Below are positions 25,922-35,644 of a stretch of DNA of 64,000 nt, one piece after another. Source of the stretch: Marinospirillum alkaliphilum DSM 21637 (lineage in GTDB: Bacteria > Pseudomonadota > Gammaproteobacteria > Pseudomonadales > Halomonadaceae). Below the pieces are notes generated by a model. The model had not been told where the DNA came from. It saw only the letters and a list, made by a program, of their open reading frames with translations, and did no database searches. The stretch spans positions 1 to 64,000 of the forward strand of contig NZ_FPJW01000005.1 in NCBI RefSeq assembly GCF_900119735.1. Direction: 5' to 3'. How positions within the stretch are numbered: the first letter of the stretch is position 1; each line of letters opens with the position of its first letter. The position numbers were made by a program, and so were the translations under genes.

Positions 25922-27739
25922 ATGCCGGGACCAGTCACCTTGTTTAAAACCTTCAGCAAGTTGATGTTTTTACCCCTTTTAACCGGCCTGTTGCTTCTGC
26001 CCCTCACCGCCAAGGCGGATGCCACACCCGCCTGCAAACATGCGCTGACGCTGCATGGCGAACCGAAATACCCGGCTGATTTCAGCCATCTGGAATACGT
26101 CAATCCCAATGCCCCCAAAGGCGGCAGCCTGAGACAGGCCGCACTGGGCACGTTTGACAGCCTGAATCCTTTTATCATTCAGGGTACCCCGGCCACTGGC
26201 CTGGGCAATATTTACGACACCCTGACCTACCATTCATCAGACGAACCCTTCACCGAATATGTCCTGCTGGCTCGCTGCATGCGCCTGGACCCACAAGGTC
26301 GCTGGATCGAGTTTGAACTGCGCCCGGAAGCCCGTTTCCATGATGGCCAGCCGGTCACTGCTGCTGATGTTGCCTACACCTTTGAACTGCTGCGCGAAAA
26401 AGGCCGCCCCTTCTATCGGGCCTACTATGCTGACATCAGTGATATTCAGGTGCTCAGCCCTCATCGGATTCGCTTTGAGCTGGCCAGCAATGAAAACCGT
26501 GAGCTGCCACTCATCATTGGCCAGGTACCCATTCTTCCCAGACACTTCTGGCAAGGTCGTGATTTCACCCGCCCGACCCTCGAACACTCGATTGGCAGTG
26601 GCCCCTACCGAGTGGCAGAAGTGGATTCCGGGCGGCGCATTGTTTATCAGCGGGTAACGGACTACTGGGGTGCTGACCTGCCAGTGAACCGGGGTCGCAA
26701 CAACATCGACCGACTGGTGTTTGATTATTACCGGGATGCCACCGTGGCACTGGAAGCCTTCAAGGCCGGACGCCTGGATTTCCGGCTGGAAAATATTGCC
26801 CGCAACTGGGCCACAGGTTATACCGGCCCGGCACTGTCAGCGGGCGATATCCTGCTGGAAAGCATCCCACACCAGAACTCTTCCGGCATGCAGGGCTTTT
26901 TCTTCAACACCCGCCGCGAAGTGTTCAGTGATCCTCGGGTGCGCCTGGCACTGACCCAGATGTTTGATTATGAATGGTCCAACCAGCAGTTATTTCACAA
27001 TGCCTACACCCGCACCCTGAGTTATTTCAGCAACTCGGAACTGGCCAGCTCCGGGCTGCCGCAAGGGCGTGAACTGGCCAAGCTTGAGCCCTTCCGCGAT
27101 CAGCTACCCGCAGAAGTTTTTGAACAGGAATACAGCTTGCCGGTCACTGATGGCAGCGGCAACCTGCGCCCCCAGACCCGTGAAGCCTTGCGCCTGCTGC
27201 GCGAAGCCGGCTGGCAGATGGATGGTCGTCGACTGGTGAATGTCCAGGGTCAGCAATTGCGTTTTGAAATCCTGCTGCATGACTCCTCCTTTGAGCGCGT
27301 GGTGCTGCCCTGGCGACAAAACCTGGAACGCATCGGCATTCGCATGGATGTACGGGTGGTGGATGTCACCCAGTACCTGAACCGCCTGCGCCAGTTTGAC
27401 TATGACATGGTGGTTTCGACACTCGGACAAAGCCTGTCACCGGGCAATGAGCAACGTGAATACTTCCATTCCGAGTTTGCCCAGTCTGCTGATGGCCGCA
27501 ACCTTTCCGGCATCAGTGACCCGGTGGTGGATGCTTTAGTTGAGCAGTTGATTGCTGCCCGTGACCGCGAAACCCTGGTGCTGACCACCCGCGCACTGGA
27601 TCGTGTGCTCTTGTGGGGCCACTATGTGATTCCCCACTGGCACCTGAATGAATACCGCATTGCCCGTCGCAGCAATGTTCAGATCCCGGAAGTAAGGCCG
27701 CCTTACGGCCTGCCGGTGGATGCCTGGTGGATCGAGTGA
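25922..27739 (+). CDS. yejA: peptide-type ABC transporter substrate-binding protein YejA
   Basis: This periplasmic binding protein (family 5) belongs to the YejABEF uptake system, which in enterobacteria takes up microcin C-like peptides and helps resist antimicrobial peptides. A signal peptide covers about residues 1-32 (LTAKADA). The family's opening GEPKYPADFSHLEYVNPNAPKGG and LNPFIIQG follow. The length, 605, is normal. AGGAG lies nine bases before the start. It is the first gene of the operon, followed by yejB after 19 bp. Confidence 0.93.
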   Translation: MPGPVTLFKTFSKLMFLPLLTGLLLLPLTAKADATPACKHALTLHGEPKYPADFSHLEYVNPNAPKGGSLRQAALGTFDSLNPFIIQGTPATGLGNIYDTLTYHSSDEPFTEYVLLARCMRLDPQGRWIEFELRPEARFHDGQPVTAADVAYTFELLREKGRPFYRAYYADISDIQVLSPHRIRFELASNENRELPLIIGQVPILPRHFWQGRDFTRPTLEHSIGSGPYRVAEVDSGRRIVYQRVTDYWGADLPVNRGRNNIDRLVFDYYRDATVALEAFKAGRLDFRLENIARNWATGYTGPALSAGDILLESIPHQNSSGMQGFFFNTRREVFSDPRVRLALTQMFDYEWSNQQLFHNAYTRTLSYFSNSELASSGLPQGRELAKLEPFRDQLPAEVFEQEYSLPVTDGSGNLRPQTREALRLLREAGWQMDGRRLVNVQGQQLRFEILLHDSSFERVVLPWRQNLERIGIRMDVRVVDVTQYLNRLRQFDYDMVVSTLGQSLSPGNEQREYFHSEFAQSADGRNLSGISDPVVDALVEQLIAARDRETLVLTTRALDRVLLWGHYVIPHWHLNEYRIARRSNVQIPEVRPPYGLPVDAWWIE

Positions 27740-27758
27740 AGCTGAGCAGAGACTGAAC

Positions 27759-28855
27759 ATGGGTCCTTACCTGCTGCGCCGCCTGCTGCTGATTCCGCCC
27801 ACCCTGCTGGGCATCCTGTTACTCAACTTTGTCATCATCCAGGCCGCACCCGGCGGCCCGGTGGAACAGATCATGGCTCAGATGGGCGGTCTGGACAGCA
27901 TGGGCAGCACCCGTCTGGATACTTCCGGTGGTGGTGAACGTGTCAGTGGTGCCGACGAAGGCGGCTCTGCCTATCGCGGTTCACGCGGAGTTGATGCCCG
28001 TTTTATTGCCGAGCTGGAGCAGCAGTTCGGTTTTGACAAACCGGCCCATGAACGCTTTTTCCTGATGGTCGGCAATTACCTGCGTTTTGATCTGGGTGAA
28101 AGCTTTTTCCGAGGCCGCAGTGTCACCGAGCTGATTCTGGAAAAGATGCCGGTATCCATCTCACTGGGCCTCTGGTCCACCCTGCTGATTTACCTGATTT
28201 CCATTCCGCTGGGCATCCACAAGGCCATTCGACACGGCAGCCGCTTTGATGTGTGGACCTCTTCGGTGGTGATCATCGGATCGGTTATGCCATCCCCGGT
28301 TTTCTGTTTGCCATCCTGCTGATCGTGCTGTTTGCCGGTGGCAGTTATCTGGACTGGTTTCCACTGCGTGGGCTGACTTCGGAAAACTTCCATGAACTCA
28401 GCAGCTTCGGCAAGATTCTGGATTACTTCTGGCACCTGACCCTGCCGGTGCTGGCAATGACCATTTCCGGTTTTGCCACCCTGACGCTGTTGACCAAAAA
28501 CTCCTTTCTGGATGAGATTCACAAACAATATGTGCTGACAGCACGCGCCAAGGGCGTCAGTGAACAACAGGTGTTGTACGGCCATGTATTCCGCAATGCC
28601 ATGCTGATCATCATTGCCGGTATGCCGGCGGCACTGGTCAGCATCTTTTTCACCGGCTCACTGCTGATTGAGGTGATCTTCTCGCTGGATGGCCTGGGCC
28701 TGCTGGGGTTTGAGGCGGTGGTGCAGCGCGATTACCCGGTGGTGTTCGGCACCCTTTACCTCTTTACCCTGATCGGGTTGCTGCTGAAACTCATCAGTGA
28801 CATCACCTACATGCTGGTGGACCCACGCATTGATTTTTCCTCGAGGGAACACTGA
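27759..28855 (+). pseudogene. yejB: yejB permease, interrupted by a 5-bp tandem duplication
   Basis: YejB is one of the two permeases of the Yej system. The first frame (27759 to about 28279) covers the N-terminal 174 residues, through [14 protein letters not shown]; the second frame picks up exactly at [12 protein letters not shown] and runs to the normal C-terminus DPRIDF. The junction reads ATCGG ATCGG (28275-28279 and 28280-28284). Removing one copy restores a continuous protein of about 364 residues that aligns with E. coli YejB with no gap. In the sequence as given, the first frame runs on for only 14 wrong residues before a stop at 28322. The downstream yejE and yejF frames are intact. 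A sequencing error is possible, but 5-bp duplications are not a usual error type. Confidence 0.88.
28275..28284 (+). repeat. 5-bp tandem duplication causing the yejB frameshift
   Basis: ATCGG occurs twice in direct tandem. One unit is surplus to the reading frame of yejB. Replication slippage is the simplest origin, and loss of one unit would revert the gene, so the site could act as a reversible switch. Confidence 0.85.
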
Positions 28856-29907
28856 TGCCGTTGCTGTCGCTTTCACCGCTGAATCAGCGTCGCTGGCAGG
28901 TGTTCAAGTCCAATCGCCGAGCCTGGTGGTCCTTGTGGCTGTTCCTGGGGGTGTTTGGTATCAGCCTGATGGCCGAGCTGGTGGCCAATGACAAACCCCT
29001 GCTGATTCAGTATGACGGCCGTTTTTTTGTGCCGCTGTTAAAGGATTATGAAGAAACAGAATTCGGTGGTGACCTGCCGATTCCTGCCGATTACCGTGAT
29101 GCCTTTCTGCTGGAGCAGATTCAGGAGCAGGGTTGGCTGGTGTGGCCATTGATTCCTTTCAGCCATGCCACCATCAATTTCAACCTGACCCAACCGGCAC
29201 CCACACCACCCAGCCGGGAAAACTGGCTGGGCACCGATGATCAGGGACGGGATGTGCTGGCACGGGTGATTTACAGCCTGCGTCTGTCAATCCTGTTTGC
29301 ACTGGTGCTGACGCTGGGCAGCAGCCTGGTCGGCATTGCTGTGGGTGCCTTGCAGGGGTATTTCGGTGGTCGCCTGGACCTGTGGGGGCAGCGTTTCATC
29401 GAAATCTGGTCAGGACTGCCCACGCTGTTTGTGTTGATCATTCTGGCCAGCATGATCACGCCGGGCTTCTGGTGGCTGCTGCTGATTCTACTGCTGTTCA
29501 GTTGGACCGCACTGGTCGATCTGGTACGCGCGGAGTGCCTGCGCGCCCGTAATCTGGAATACGTACGGGCCGCCCGTGCCCTGGGCTTACCGAACCACCA
29601 GATACTGCTGCGGCATGTGCTGCCCAATGCCATGGTGGCTACCCTGACTTTTCTGCCCTTTCTGTTCACCGGTGCCGTCACCACCCTGACCGCACTGGAT
29701 TTTCTGGGTTTTGGCATGCCACCGGGCACTCCGTCACTGGGTGAGCTGGTGGCCCAGGGCAAGGCCAATCTCCGGGCACCCTGGCTGGGTCTGACGGCAT
29801 TCATGACCCTGGCCATCCTGCTGACCCTGCTGGTGTTCATTGGTGAAGGCATCCGTGATGCTTTTGATCCGCGCAAAACCCTGGCTCCCAAAGGACAGGT
29901 GTCATGA
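28855..29907 (+). CDS. yejE: peptide-type ABC transporter permease YejE
   Basis: This is the second permease of the Yej system (350 residues). One N-terminal span (about 25-43) is followed by a periplasmic segment rich in acidic residues (about 50-110, including KDYEETEFGGDLPIPADYRD, characteristic of YejE), then the five-span permease domain with the EAA loop RAARALGLPNHQILLRHVLPNA (about residue 225). Its start codon overlaps the yejB stop codon by one base, so it would be translationally coupled; the yejB frameshift may therefore also reduce its translation. Confidence 0.92.
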   Translation: MPLLSLSPLNQRRWQVFKSNRRAWWSLWLFLGVFGISLMAELVANDKPLLIQYDGRFFVPLLKDYEETEFGGDLPIPADYRDAFLLEQIQEQGWLVWPLIPFSHATINFNLTQPAPTPPSRENWLGTDDQGRDVLARVIYSLRLSILFALVLTLGSSLVGIAVGALQGYFGGRLDLWGQRFIEIWSGLPTLFVLIILASMITPGFWWLLLILLLFSWTALVDLVRAECLRARNLEYVRAARALGLPNHQILLRHVLPNAMVATLTFLPFLFTGAVTTLTALDFLGFGMPPGTPSLGELVAQGKANLRAPWLGLTAFMTLAILLTLLVFIGEGIRDAFDPRKTLAPKGQVS

Positions 29908-31508
29908 CTGACTCACCTTTACTGCAGATCAGTGATCTGAATGTCCGTTTTGACCAGAATGAAGCGGCCCTGAAGGGCATCAACCTGACCCTGCAGCGCG
30001 GAGAAACCCTGGCACTGGTGGGTGAAAGTGGTTCCGGTAAATCCGTCACCGCACTGGCCACACTGGGATTACTGCCCGCCAACGCCAGTATTTCCGGCAG
30101 CATCCGGCTGGCAGAAGGTGAGACGACTCAGGAGCTGGTCGGACTGGATGAAAAAGGTTTACGTCGCTTGCGCGGCCAGCGCCTGGCGATGATTTTCCAG
30201 GAACCGATGACTTCCCTGAATCCGCTGCATCGGGTGGAAAAACAGATCAGTGAAAGCCTGCGGCTGCATCAGGGTCTGACTGGTGAAGCGGCCCGCAAAC
30301 GCTGCCTGGAGCTGCTGACAGCAGTGAAGCTGCCGGAACCGGAGCGCCTGGCCAGTGCCTGGCCCCATCAGTTGTCCGGCGGACAGCGCCAGCGGGTGAT
30401 GATTGCCATGGCATTAGCCAACAATCCGGACATTCTGCTGGCTGATGAACCCACCACCGCGCTGGATGTGACGGTACAGAAACAGATTCTGGATCTGCTG
30501 CGAGAGCTGCAGCAACAACTGGGCATGGCCATTCTGCTGATCACCCACGATCTGAATCTGGTGCGCCAGTACAGTGACCGAGTAGCGGTGATGCATCGCG
30601 GCCAGCTGGTGGAAACCCGCAGCACCCCCGATTTGTTTGCCGACCCTCAGGCTGACTACACCCGCCAACTACTGAACAGTGAACCCTCCGGGCAGGCTCC
30701 GGCACTGCCCATCAATGCACCGCAGTTACTGGCAGTCAAAGACCTGCGGGTGGCGTTTGCACGCCCCCGCCAGAGTCTGTTGCCCTGGAAAAAACCCCTG
30801 CCCTTTGTGGCCGTGGCAAACCAGTCACTGACCCTGCAGGAAGGTGAAACCCTGGGCATAGTCGGTGAAAGTGGCTCCGGCAAAACCACCCTGGCACTGG
30901 CTCTGTTACGCCTGCAAGGCATTCAGGCGGGGCACATCCATTTTGATGGCAATGAACTGCAATCCCTGAACCAGAAACAATTGTTACCCTGGCGGCGGCG
31001 CATGCAGATGGTGTTTCAGGACCCCTACGGCAGCCTCAGTCCACGCATGAGTGTGGCGGATATTGTTGCAGAGGGACTAAAACTACATCAGCCTGACCTG
31101 TCTGCTGAGGCAGTGGATGCAGCGGTCTGCCAGGCATTACAGGAAGTGGGCCTGGAAACCGACTCACGCTTCCGCTACCCCCATGAATTTTCCGGTGGTC
31201 AGCGTCAGCGCATTGCCATTGCCCGCGCGCTGATCCTGAAACCCCGGTTACTGGTGCTGGATGAACCCACCTCAGCGCTGGATCGCAGTGTGCAGGCTCA
31301 GGTGATTGAACTGCTGCGTAACCTGCAACAGAAATACCGCCTCAGCTACCTGTTCATCAGCCACGACTTGCGGGTGGTCCGCGCACTCAGCCACCGCATT
31401 CTGGTGATGAAAGACGGTGCTGAAGTGGAAACGGCCAGCACTGAAACCCTTTTTTCCAACCCGGCAAGCAGTTACACTCGTCGCCTGCTTGAAGCTGCCG
31501 GTTTCTGA
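29904..31508 (+). CDS. yejF: peptide-type ABC transporter ATPase YejF, two ABC domains
   Basis: Both nucleotide-binding domains of the transporter are fused in one chain. Domain 1 (about residues 5-260) has [25 protein letters not shown] and [13 protein letters not shown]; domain 2 (about 275-534) has [25 protein letters not shown] and [13 protein letters not shown]. All Walker and signature residues are intact. It overlaps the yejE stop by four bases and closes the operon. Confidence 0.93.
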   Translation: MTDSPLLQISDLNVRFDQNEAALKGINLTLQRGETLALVGESGSGKSVTALATLGLLPANASISGSIRLAEGETTQELVGLDEKGLRRLRGQRLAMIFQEPMTSLNPLHRVEKQISESLRLHQGLTGEAARKRCLELLTAVKLPEPERLASAWPHQLSGGQRQRVMIAMALANNPDILLADEPTTALDVTVQKQILDLLRELQQQLGMAILLITHDLNLVRQYSDRVAVMHRGQLVETRSTPDLFADPQADYTRQLLNSEPSGQAPALPINAPQLLAVKDLRVAFARPRQSLLPWKKPLPFVAVANQSLTLQEGETLGIVGESGSGKTTLALALLRLQGIQAGHIHFDGNELQSLNQKQLLPWRRRMQMVFQDPYGSLSPRMSVADIVAEGLKLHQPDLSAEAVDAAVCQALQEVGLETDSRFRYPHEFSGGQRQRIAIARALILKPRLLVLDEPTSALDRSVQAQVIELLRNLQQKYRLSYLFISHDLRVVRALSHRILVMKDGAEVETASTETLFSNPASSYTRRLLEAAGF

Positions 31509-31526
31509 TTTTTTACAGAGGTTTTC

Positions 31527-32459
31527 ATGCCTGACATCGTGGTGATGTTTTTCCTGCTCGGTTTGCTGTCCGGGCTGGTGAAATCCGACCTGACCATTCC
31601 CAAGGCCGCCTATGACGTGCTCAGCCTGCTGCTGATGCTCACCATCGGTCTGAAGGGTGGCATGGCCCTGCATGGCAACGTCGGCTGGCATCTGCTGCTG
31701 GAGATGGGTGCTGTCACCCTGCTGGGTATCGCCATCCCGCTGATTCTTTTCCCGCTGCTGCTGAAAGTCGTGCGTCTGAGCCTGGCTGACAGTGCCAGTT
31801 TCACCGCTCACTACGGCTCGGTCAGTGCCGGTACTTTTGCGGTAGCCTTTGCCTACGCTGAATCCCAGCAAATGACCATTGGTGGCCAGGTCACACTTTA
31901 TCTGGTGCTGCTGGAACTGCCGGCGATTCTGATCGGCCTGTTGCTGTTCCGTCATTTCAGCCGTGAAAGCGGCGGCAGCGGCACCACTACCGCACTGATC
32001 CATGAAGCCCTGACCAACCGTGGTGTGATCCTGCTGGTGGGTGGGGTGGTGATTGGCTGGATGTATGGCCCGTTGGAAGGGGCTGTAGTCACCGACCTTT
32101 ACATGACTGCATTTAAAGGTGTGCTGGCACTCTTCCTGCTGGAAATGGGACTGGTTGCTGCCGATGCGCTGTCGAAGGTACGGCTGGACAAGATCCGGGT
32201 GGTGATTTTTGCCATGGTGGCCCCATCCCTGCTGGGATTAGCGGGTCTGTTCACCGGCAAAATGCTGGGGCTGCCGGATGGCTCGGTACTGATACTGGCC
32301 AGCCTGACCGCCAGCGCCTCTTACATTGCAGCACCAGTGGCGGTGCGAACTGCCATTCCCAAAGCCGATATCGGGCTGGCGATGCTGGCCTCACTGGGCA
32401 TCACCTTCCCCTTCAACGTACTGATCGGCATTCCGCTTTATCACAGCTGGCTGATTTAA
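31527..32459 (+). CDS. SbtA-family sodium-dependent transporter (bicarbonate type)
   Basis: This inner-membrane protein of 310 residues has about ten spans. It matches the SbtA family (formerly DUF897), whose cyanobacterial members take up bicarbonate with Na+. The conserved TAHYGSVSAGTFAVAFAY (about residues 92-109) and the repeated second-half SASYIAAPVAVRTAIPKA (about 266-283) are visible. GAGG precedes the start. The PII-like partner SbtB is not adjacent. In a heterotroph the substrate is unproven and could be bicarbonate or another anion. It ends in a 4-bp overlap with the convergent GGDEF/EAL gene. Confidence 0.85.
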   Translation: MPDIVVMFFLLGLLSGLVKSDLTIPKAAYDVLSLLLMLTIGLKGGMALHGNVGWHLLLEMGAVTLLGIAIPLILFPLLLKVVRLSLADSASFTAHYGSVSAGTFAVAFAYAESQQMTIGGQVTLYLVLLELPAILIGLLLFRHFSRESGGSGTTTALIHEALTNRGVILLVGGVVIGWMYGPLEGAVVTDLYMTAFKGVLALFLLEMGLVAADALSKVRLDKIRVVIFAMVAPSLLGLAGLFTGKMLGLPDGSVLILASLTASASYIAAPVAVRTAIPKADIGLAMLASLGITFPFNVLIGIPLYHSWLI

Positions 32460-35400
32460 TGCTGTTGCAATAACTCCAGTTGCTCCAGCAACCGATCACG
32501 CAATTGCAACAGCTCTTCCACCAACGAGGGCACATCAGAAAAGTGGCCGGCATCCTGTAACCGATAAATGGCATGTGCCAGTTGATGGATTTGCTGATGC
32601 AGTTCATTCACCGACTGCAGATCACTGCGCTGCCCCCAGCCTGACTCCTGCAACCAGCGTCCGAAGCGGCACTCATTTTCATCCAGCGGCGGTCGATCCT
32701 GCAAACGCCCTGTCTCCAAGCTATCCAGCAGATTCTGCACCCAGGCACGATGTTCCAGTGCAGCATAAACCAGTGGCAAGTCTGGCTGGCTGACCCGCTT
32801 CAGACTGCGCCAATGCGGGCTGGGCTGCCAATTACTGACCCAAGCGGGTATTAGATCCGCCGCCATCGGCCGGGCAATGCCATAACCCTGAGCTAGTTCA
32901 CAACCAATCCGCAACAGCATGTCGCCATGGGCTTCTGTCTCTACACCCTCGGCAATCACCTGACGCCCAAAGGCAGCAGCCAGACTCATCACACCATTCA
33001 GAATCGCCAGGTCCTCGGGGTTGTCCAGTACGTCACGAATGAAACTCTGATCCACCTTCACCATTCCTGCCGGCAAGCGTTTAAGATAGGTCAGTGAAGA
33101 GTAACCGGTACCGAAATCGTCCAGTGAAATCCCAACCCCCAGCTTACGACAAGCTTCCAGTATTTCTGCTACCTGGGCCAAATCACCCAGTGCACTGGTT
33201 TCCAATATCTCCAGCTCCAACTGGGATGGATTAATGGCCGGATACCGGGCCAGCATACCCTGTAAACGCAGCGGCAGCTCCCCTTGGCGCAACTGGCGTG
33301 CACCAACATTGATGCTGACCGGCAGTGTCAGTCCATGACTCTGCCATTCAGTCATTTGGAACAGTGCGGCACCAATTACCCACTCACCCAGTTGCAAAGC
33401 CAGGGGGTGTTCTTCAATCACCGGCAGAAAAGCCGAAGGAGGCAACAAGCCTCGCTGCGGATGCTGCCAGCGCACCAGAGCCTCCACACCAATTACTGCG
33501 CCGGTACGCATGTTGACCTTAGGCTGGTAATGCAGCACAAATTCCTGACACCTCAGTGCCACCTGAATCCGCTCAAGGCTTTCATGGTGGCTGCGGACAC
33601 TGCGATCCTCTTCCGCATCAAACAAATGGTAACGCCCCTTGCCCGCCAGTTTGGCCTGATACATGGCCTGATCGGCCTGACGTAATAACTGTTCGGCTTC
33701 CAGCGTTTCACTCTGAGGGTAAAAGGTCACACCAAGGCTTGCAGTCACCGCCAGCGCTTCTGAACCCAGCATCACCGGCCGTGATGCCGCTGCCAGCAGA
33801 CGCTGCAGCAAGGGCGTGGCCGTCTCGGTATCAGGCAGATCCAGTAACACCGCCACAAACTCGTCACCACCCAAGCGTGACAGGGTATCACCTTCACGCA
33901 AAGCATCTTTCATGCGGCCAGCCAACGTCATCAGGATCTCATCGCCCACCGCATGGCCATGGCAGTCATTGATGGCTTTAAAACCATCCAAATCCAGATA
34001 CACCACTGCCACTCGCTGTCCTCTACGTTGTGCCTGCACCATGGCTTGACTGAGTCGATCCGCCAGCAGCACCCGGTTAGGCAGGTTGGTCAGTGCATCA
34101 TAGTGGGCCACATGCTCAAGCTGCCGCTCATGCTCTTTCATTTCAGTGATATCGGTGGAAATTCCCAGCAGTCCGATCACCTTATCCGGATCTGAATCAT
34201 CATGAATGGGAGTCTTAATTTCCAGGTAATGACGAACCCGACCATCAGCAAAAGGGATTTCAACTTCTTCACTGCTTTGTTCGCCCTGCAGCACCCGCCG
34301 ATCAATCTGTTGCAGATGGCGCACTGTGGCCGGTGGGAAATAATCAGTATCAGCGGTACCCTTCAGGCTTTCCTGAGTGACACCGAATAAATCCAGCGTG
34401 ATCTGATTGGCATAGGTGTAACCGCCTTTGGTGTCTTTCATATAGATATAAGAAGACACATAGTCCAACGCCTTGCGAAAACGTCTGGACTCCTCGTAAT
34501 GCTGGCGAATTTCACGCGTCAGCTGATCAGCAAGCTTGCGGGCATTCACCTGAATGTTCTGCAGCAGTCGCAATAACCAGAAAACCAACCCTGTCAGAAT
34601 CAATCCGCCAGTCAGTGTCACCCAGGCAGAAAGGTAACTCACACCGGATGCTGGATTGAAATGATCAAACACCAGTAACCACTGTCGGCCGTTGAATTCT
34701 AGCAACCGCTGCTGATAAAACAGGCTGCCATTGGCCTGATGACTGCTGAACAGGCGTTGATGCTCCAGTGGCTGGTCACCATCATACAGGTGCAGTCCAA
34801 GCGCCTGCACATCAAGGCGCTCCCAGCCGCTGAGAATCCCCTGCATCAACTCATCCATGCGATAAGGGCTGAAAGTCCAACCGATCAGGGCCTGCTGACG
34901 CTGTTCCGGGGTGGCAACAGGGACTTCCTGCTGATAAACAGGAACAAACATCAGGGTTGCCGTTTGCACTTGATCACCCTCTTCCGCTACTAATTGCACC
35001 TTGCCACTCAGGGCTGCCATGCCAGTATCCCTGGCTCGGATCATGGCTTCACGACGGACCGAGTCTGTCCACATGTCATACCCCATGGAACGGCGATTAC
35101 GCCTTTCAAAAGGCTCAATGAACAGGGTGGTGGTGTAAAAGGGACGTTCACCGGCTGGCCAGATGTGGTAATCGGCAAACCCCTCCTCCCGGATGCGCTG
35201 CAGGTGCTCATCCAGTGCCACAGCGGGGATCCTTTCCGCAAAACCGATGCCATGGATGTTGGCCACGGTTTTCGAGACACGCATCTTGTCGGCATAAATC
35301 TGCCACTCATCGCGCGTGACCTCCATGGAGGCGTCAAACAACCCGGCACCACCACGTAACACCAAGGCATAGGCATCCAGCCGCTCTTCCAGCCGTTGTG

Positions 35401-35551
35401 TCACCTGATCAGCAGCAAAGGAAAAGCGCTCCACCGCATCCTTTTCCTGCTTATTGCGAACCTCTGATGCCAGCCATAAAGATAACAGTCCACCCACCAG
35501 AAGAATCAGCCAGGGCAGATGATTTGCACGAAATTGAGCCGCGATTGACAT
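32456..35551 (-). CDS. CHASE-PAS-GGDEF-EAL protein with C-terminal CZB-like zinc domain
   Basis: This is a membrane c-di-GMP enzyme. TM1 (about residues 13-30) and TM2 (about 308-330) flank a periplasmic CHASE domain (about 75-270). A PAS domain follows (about 355-470). The GGDEF domain (about 480-640) has intact SRLGGDEF and an upstream RxxD inhibitory site (REGD). The EAL domain (about 655-900) has VEALVRW, EILETS, LDDFGTGYSS and AEGVET, so both synthase and phosphodiesterase could work. The last 110 residues contain an EHR histidine, NECRFGRWL, and LHQQIHQLAH, which is the His/Cys/His/His pattern of the CZB zinc-binding domain first seen in chemoreceptors and DgcZ. Zinc may therefore set the output. 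Confidence 0.88.
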   Translation of the reverse strand: MSIAAQFRANHLPWLILLVGGLLSLWLASEVRNKQEKDAVERFSFAADQVTQRLEERLDAYALVLRGGAGLFDASMEVTRDEWQIYADKMRVSKTVANIHGIGFAERIPAVALDEHLQRIREEGFADYHIWPAGERPFYTTTLFIEPFERRNRRSMGYDMWTDSVRREAMIRARDTGMAALSGKVQLVAEEGDQVQTATLMFVPVYQQEVPVATPEQRQQALIGWTFSPYRMDELMQGILSGWERLDVQALGLHLYDGDQPLEHQRLFSSHQANGSLFYQQRLLEFNGRQWLLVFDHFNPASGVSYLSAWVTLTGGLILTGLVFWLLRLLQNIQVNARKLADQLTREIRQHYEESRRFRKALDYVSSYIYMKDTKGGYTYANQITLDLFGVTQESLKGTADTDYFPPATVRHLQQIDRRVLQGEQSSEEVEIPFADGRVRHYLEIKTPIHDDSDPDKVIGLLGISTDITEMKEHERQLEHVAHYDALTNLPNRVLLADRLSQAMVQAQRRGQRVAVVYLDLDGFKAINDCHGHAVGDEILMTLAGRMKDALREGDTLSRLGGDEFVAVLLDLPDTETATPLLQRLLAAASRPVMLGSEALAVTASLGVTFYPQSETLEAEQLLRQADQAMYQAKLAGKGRYHLFDAEEDRSVRSHHESLERIQVALRCQEFVLHYQPKVNMRTGAVIGVEALVRWQHPQRGLLPPSAFLPVIEEHPLALQLGEWVIGAALFQMTEWQSHGLTLPVSINVGARQLRQGELPLRLQGMLARYPAINPSQLELEILETSALGDLAQVAEILEACRKLGVGISLDDFGTGYSSLTYLKRLPAGMVKVDQSFIRDVLDNPEDLAILNGVMSLAAAFGRQVIAEGVETEAHGDMLLRIGCELAQGYGIARPMAADLIPAWVSNWQPSPHWRSLKRVSQPDLPLVYAALEHRAWVQNLLDSLETGRLQDRPPLDENECRFGRWLQESGWGQRSDLQSVNELHQQIHQLAHAIYRLQDAGHFSDVPSLVEELLQLRDRLLEQLELLQQH

Positions 35552-35644
35552 GGTGCCATCCGTTCAGGATAGGTTGTTCTTATTGCCTGCCTTCAGGCGG
35601 CTGTCCTGAGTATATCGCAACAAAACAACTTTTCCCGGAAAGCT

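Noticed and set aside
28253-28322. Programmed frameshift in yejB
   Set aside because: There is no slippery heptamer or stimulatory structure; an exact 5-bp duplication explains the shift, and one programmed step would not fit a +5 change.
31272-32003. 243-codon open frame on the minus strand across the yejF end and the SbtA-family gene
   Set aside because: It crosses two well-supported genes on the other strand and its product is Gln/His-rich low complexity.
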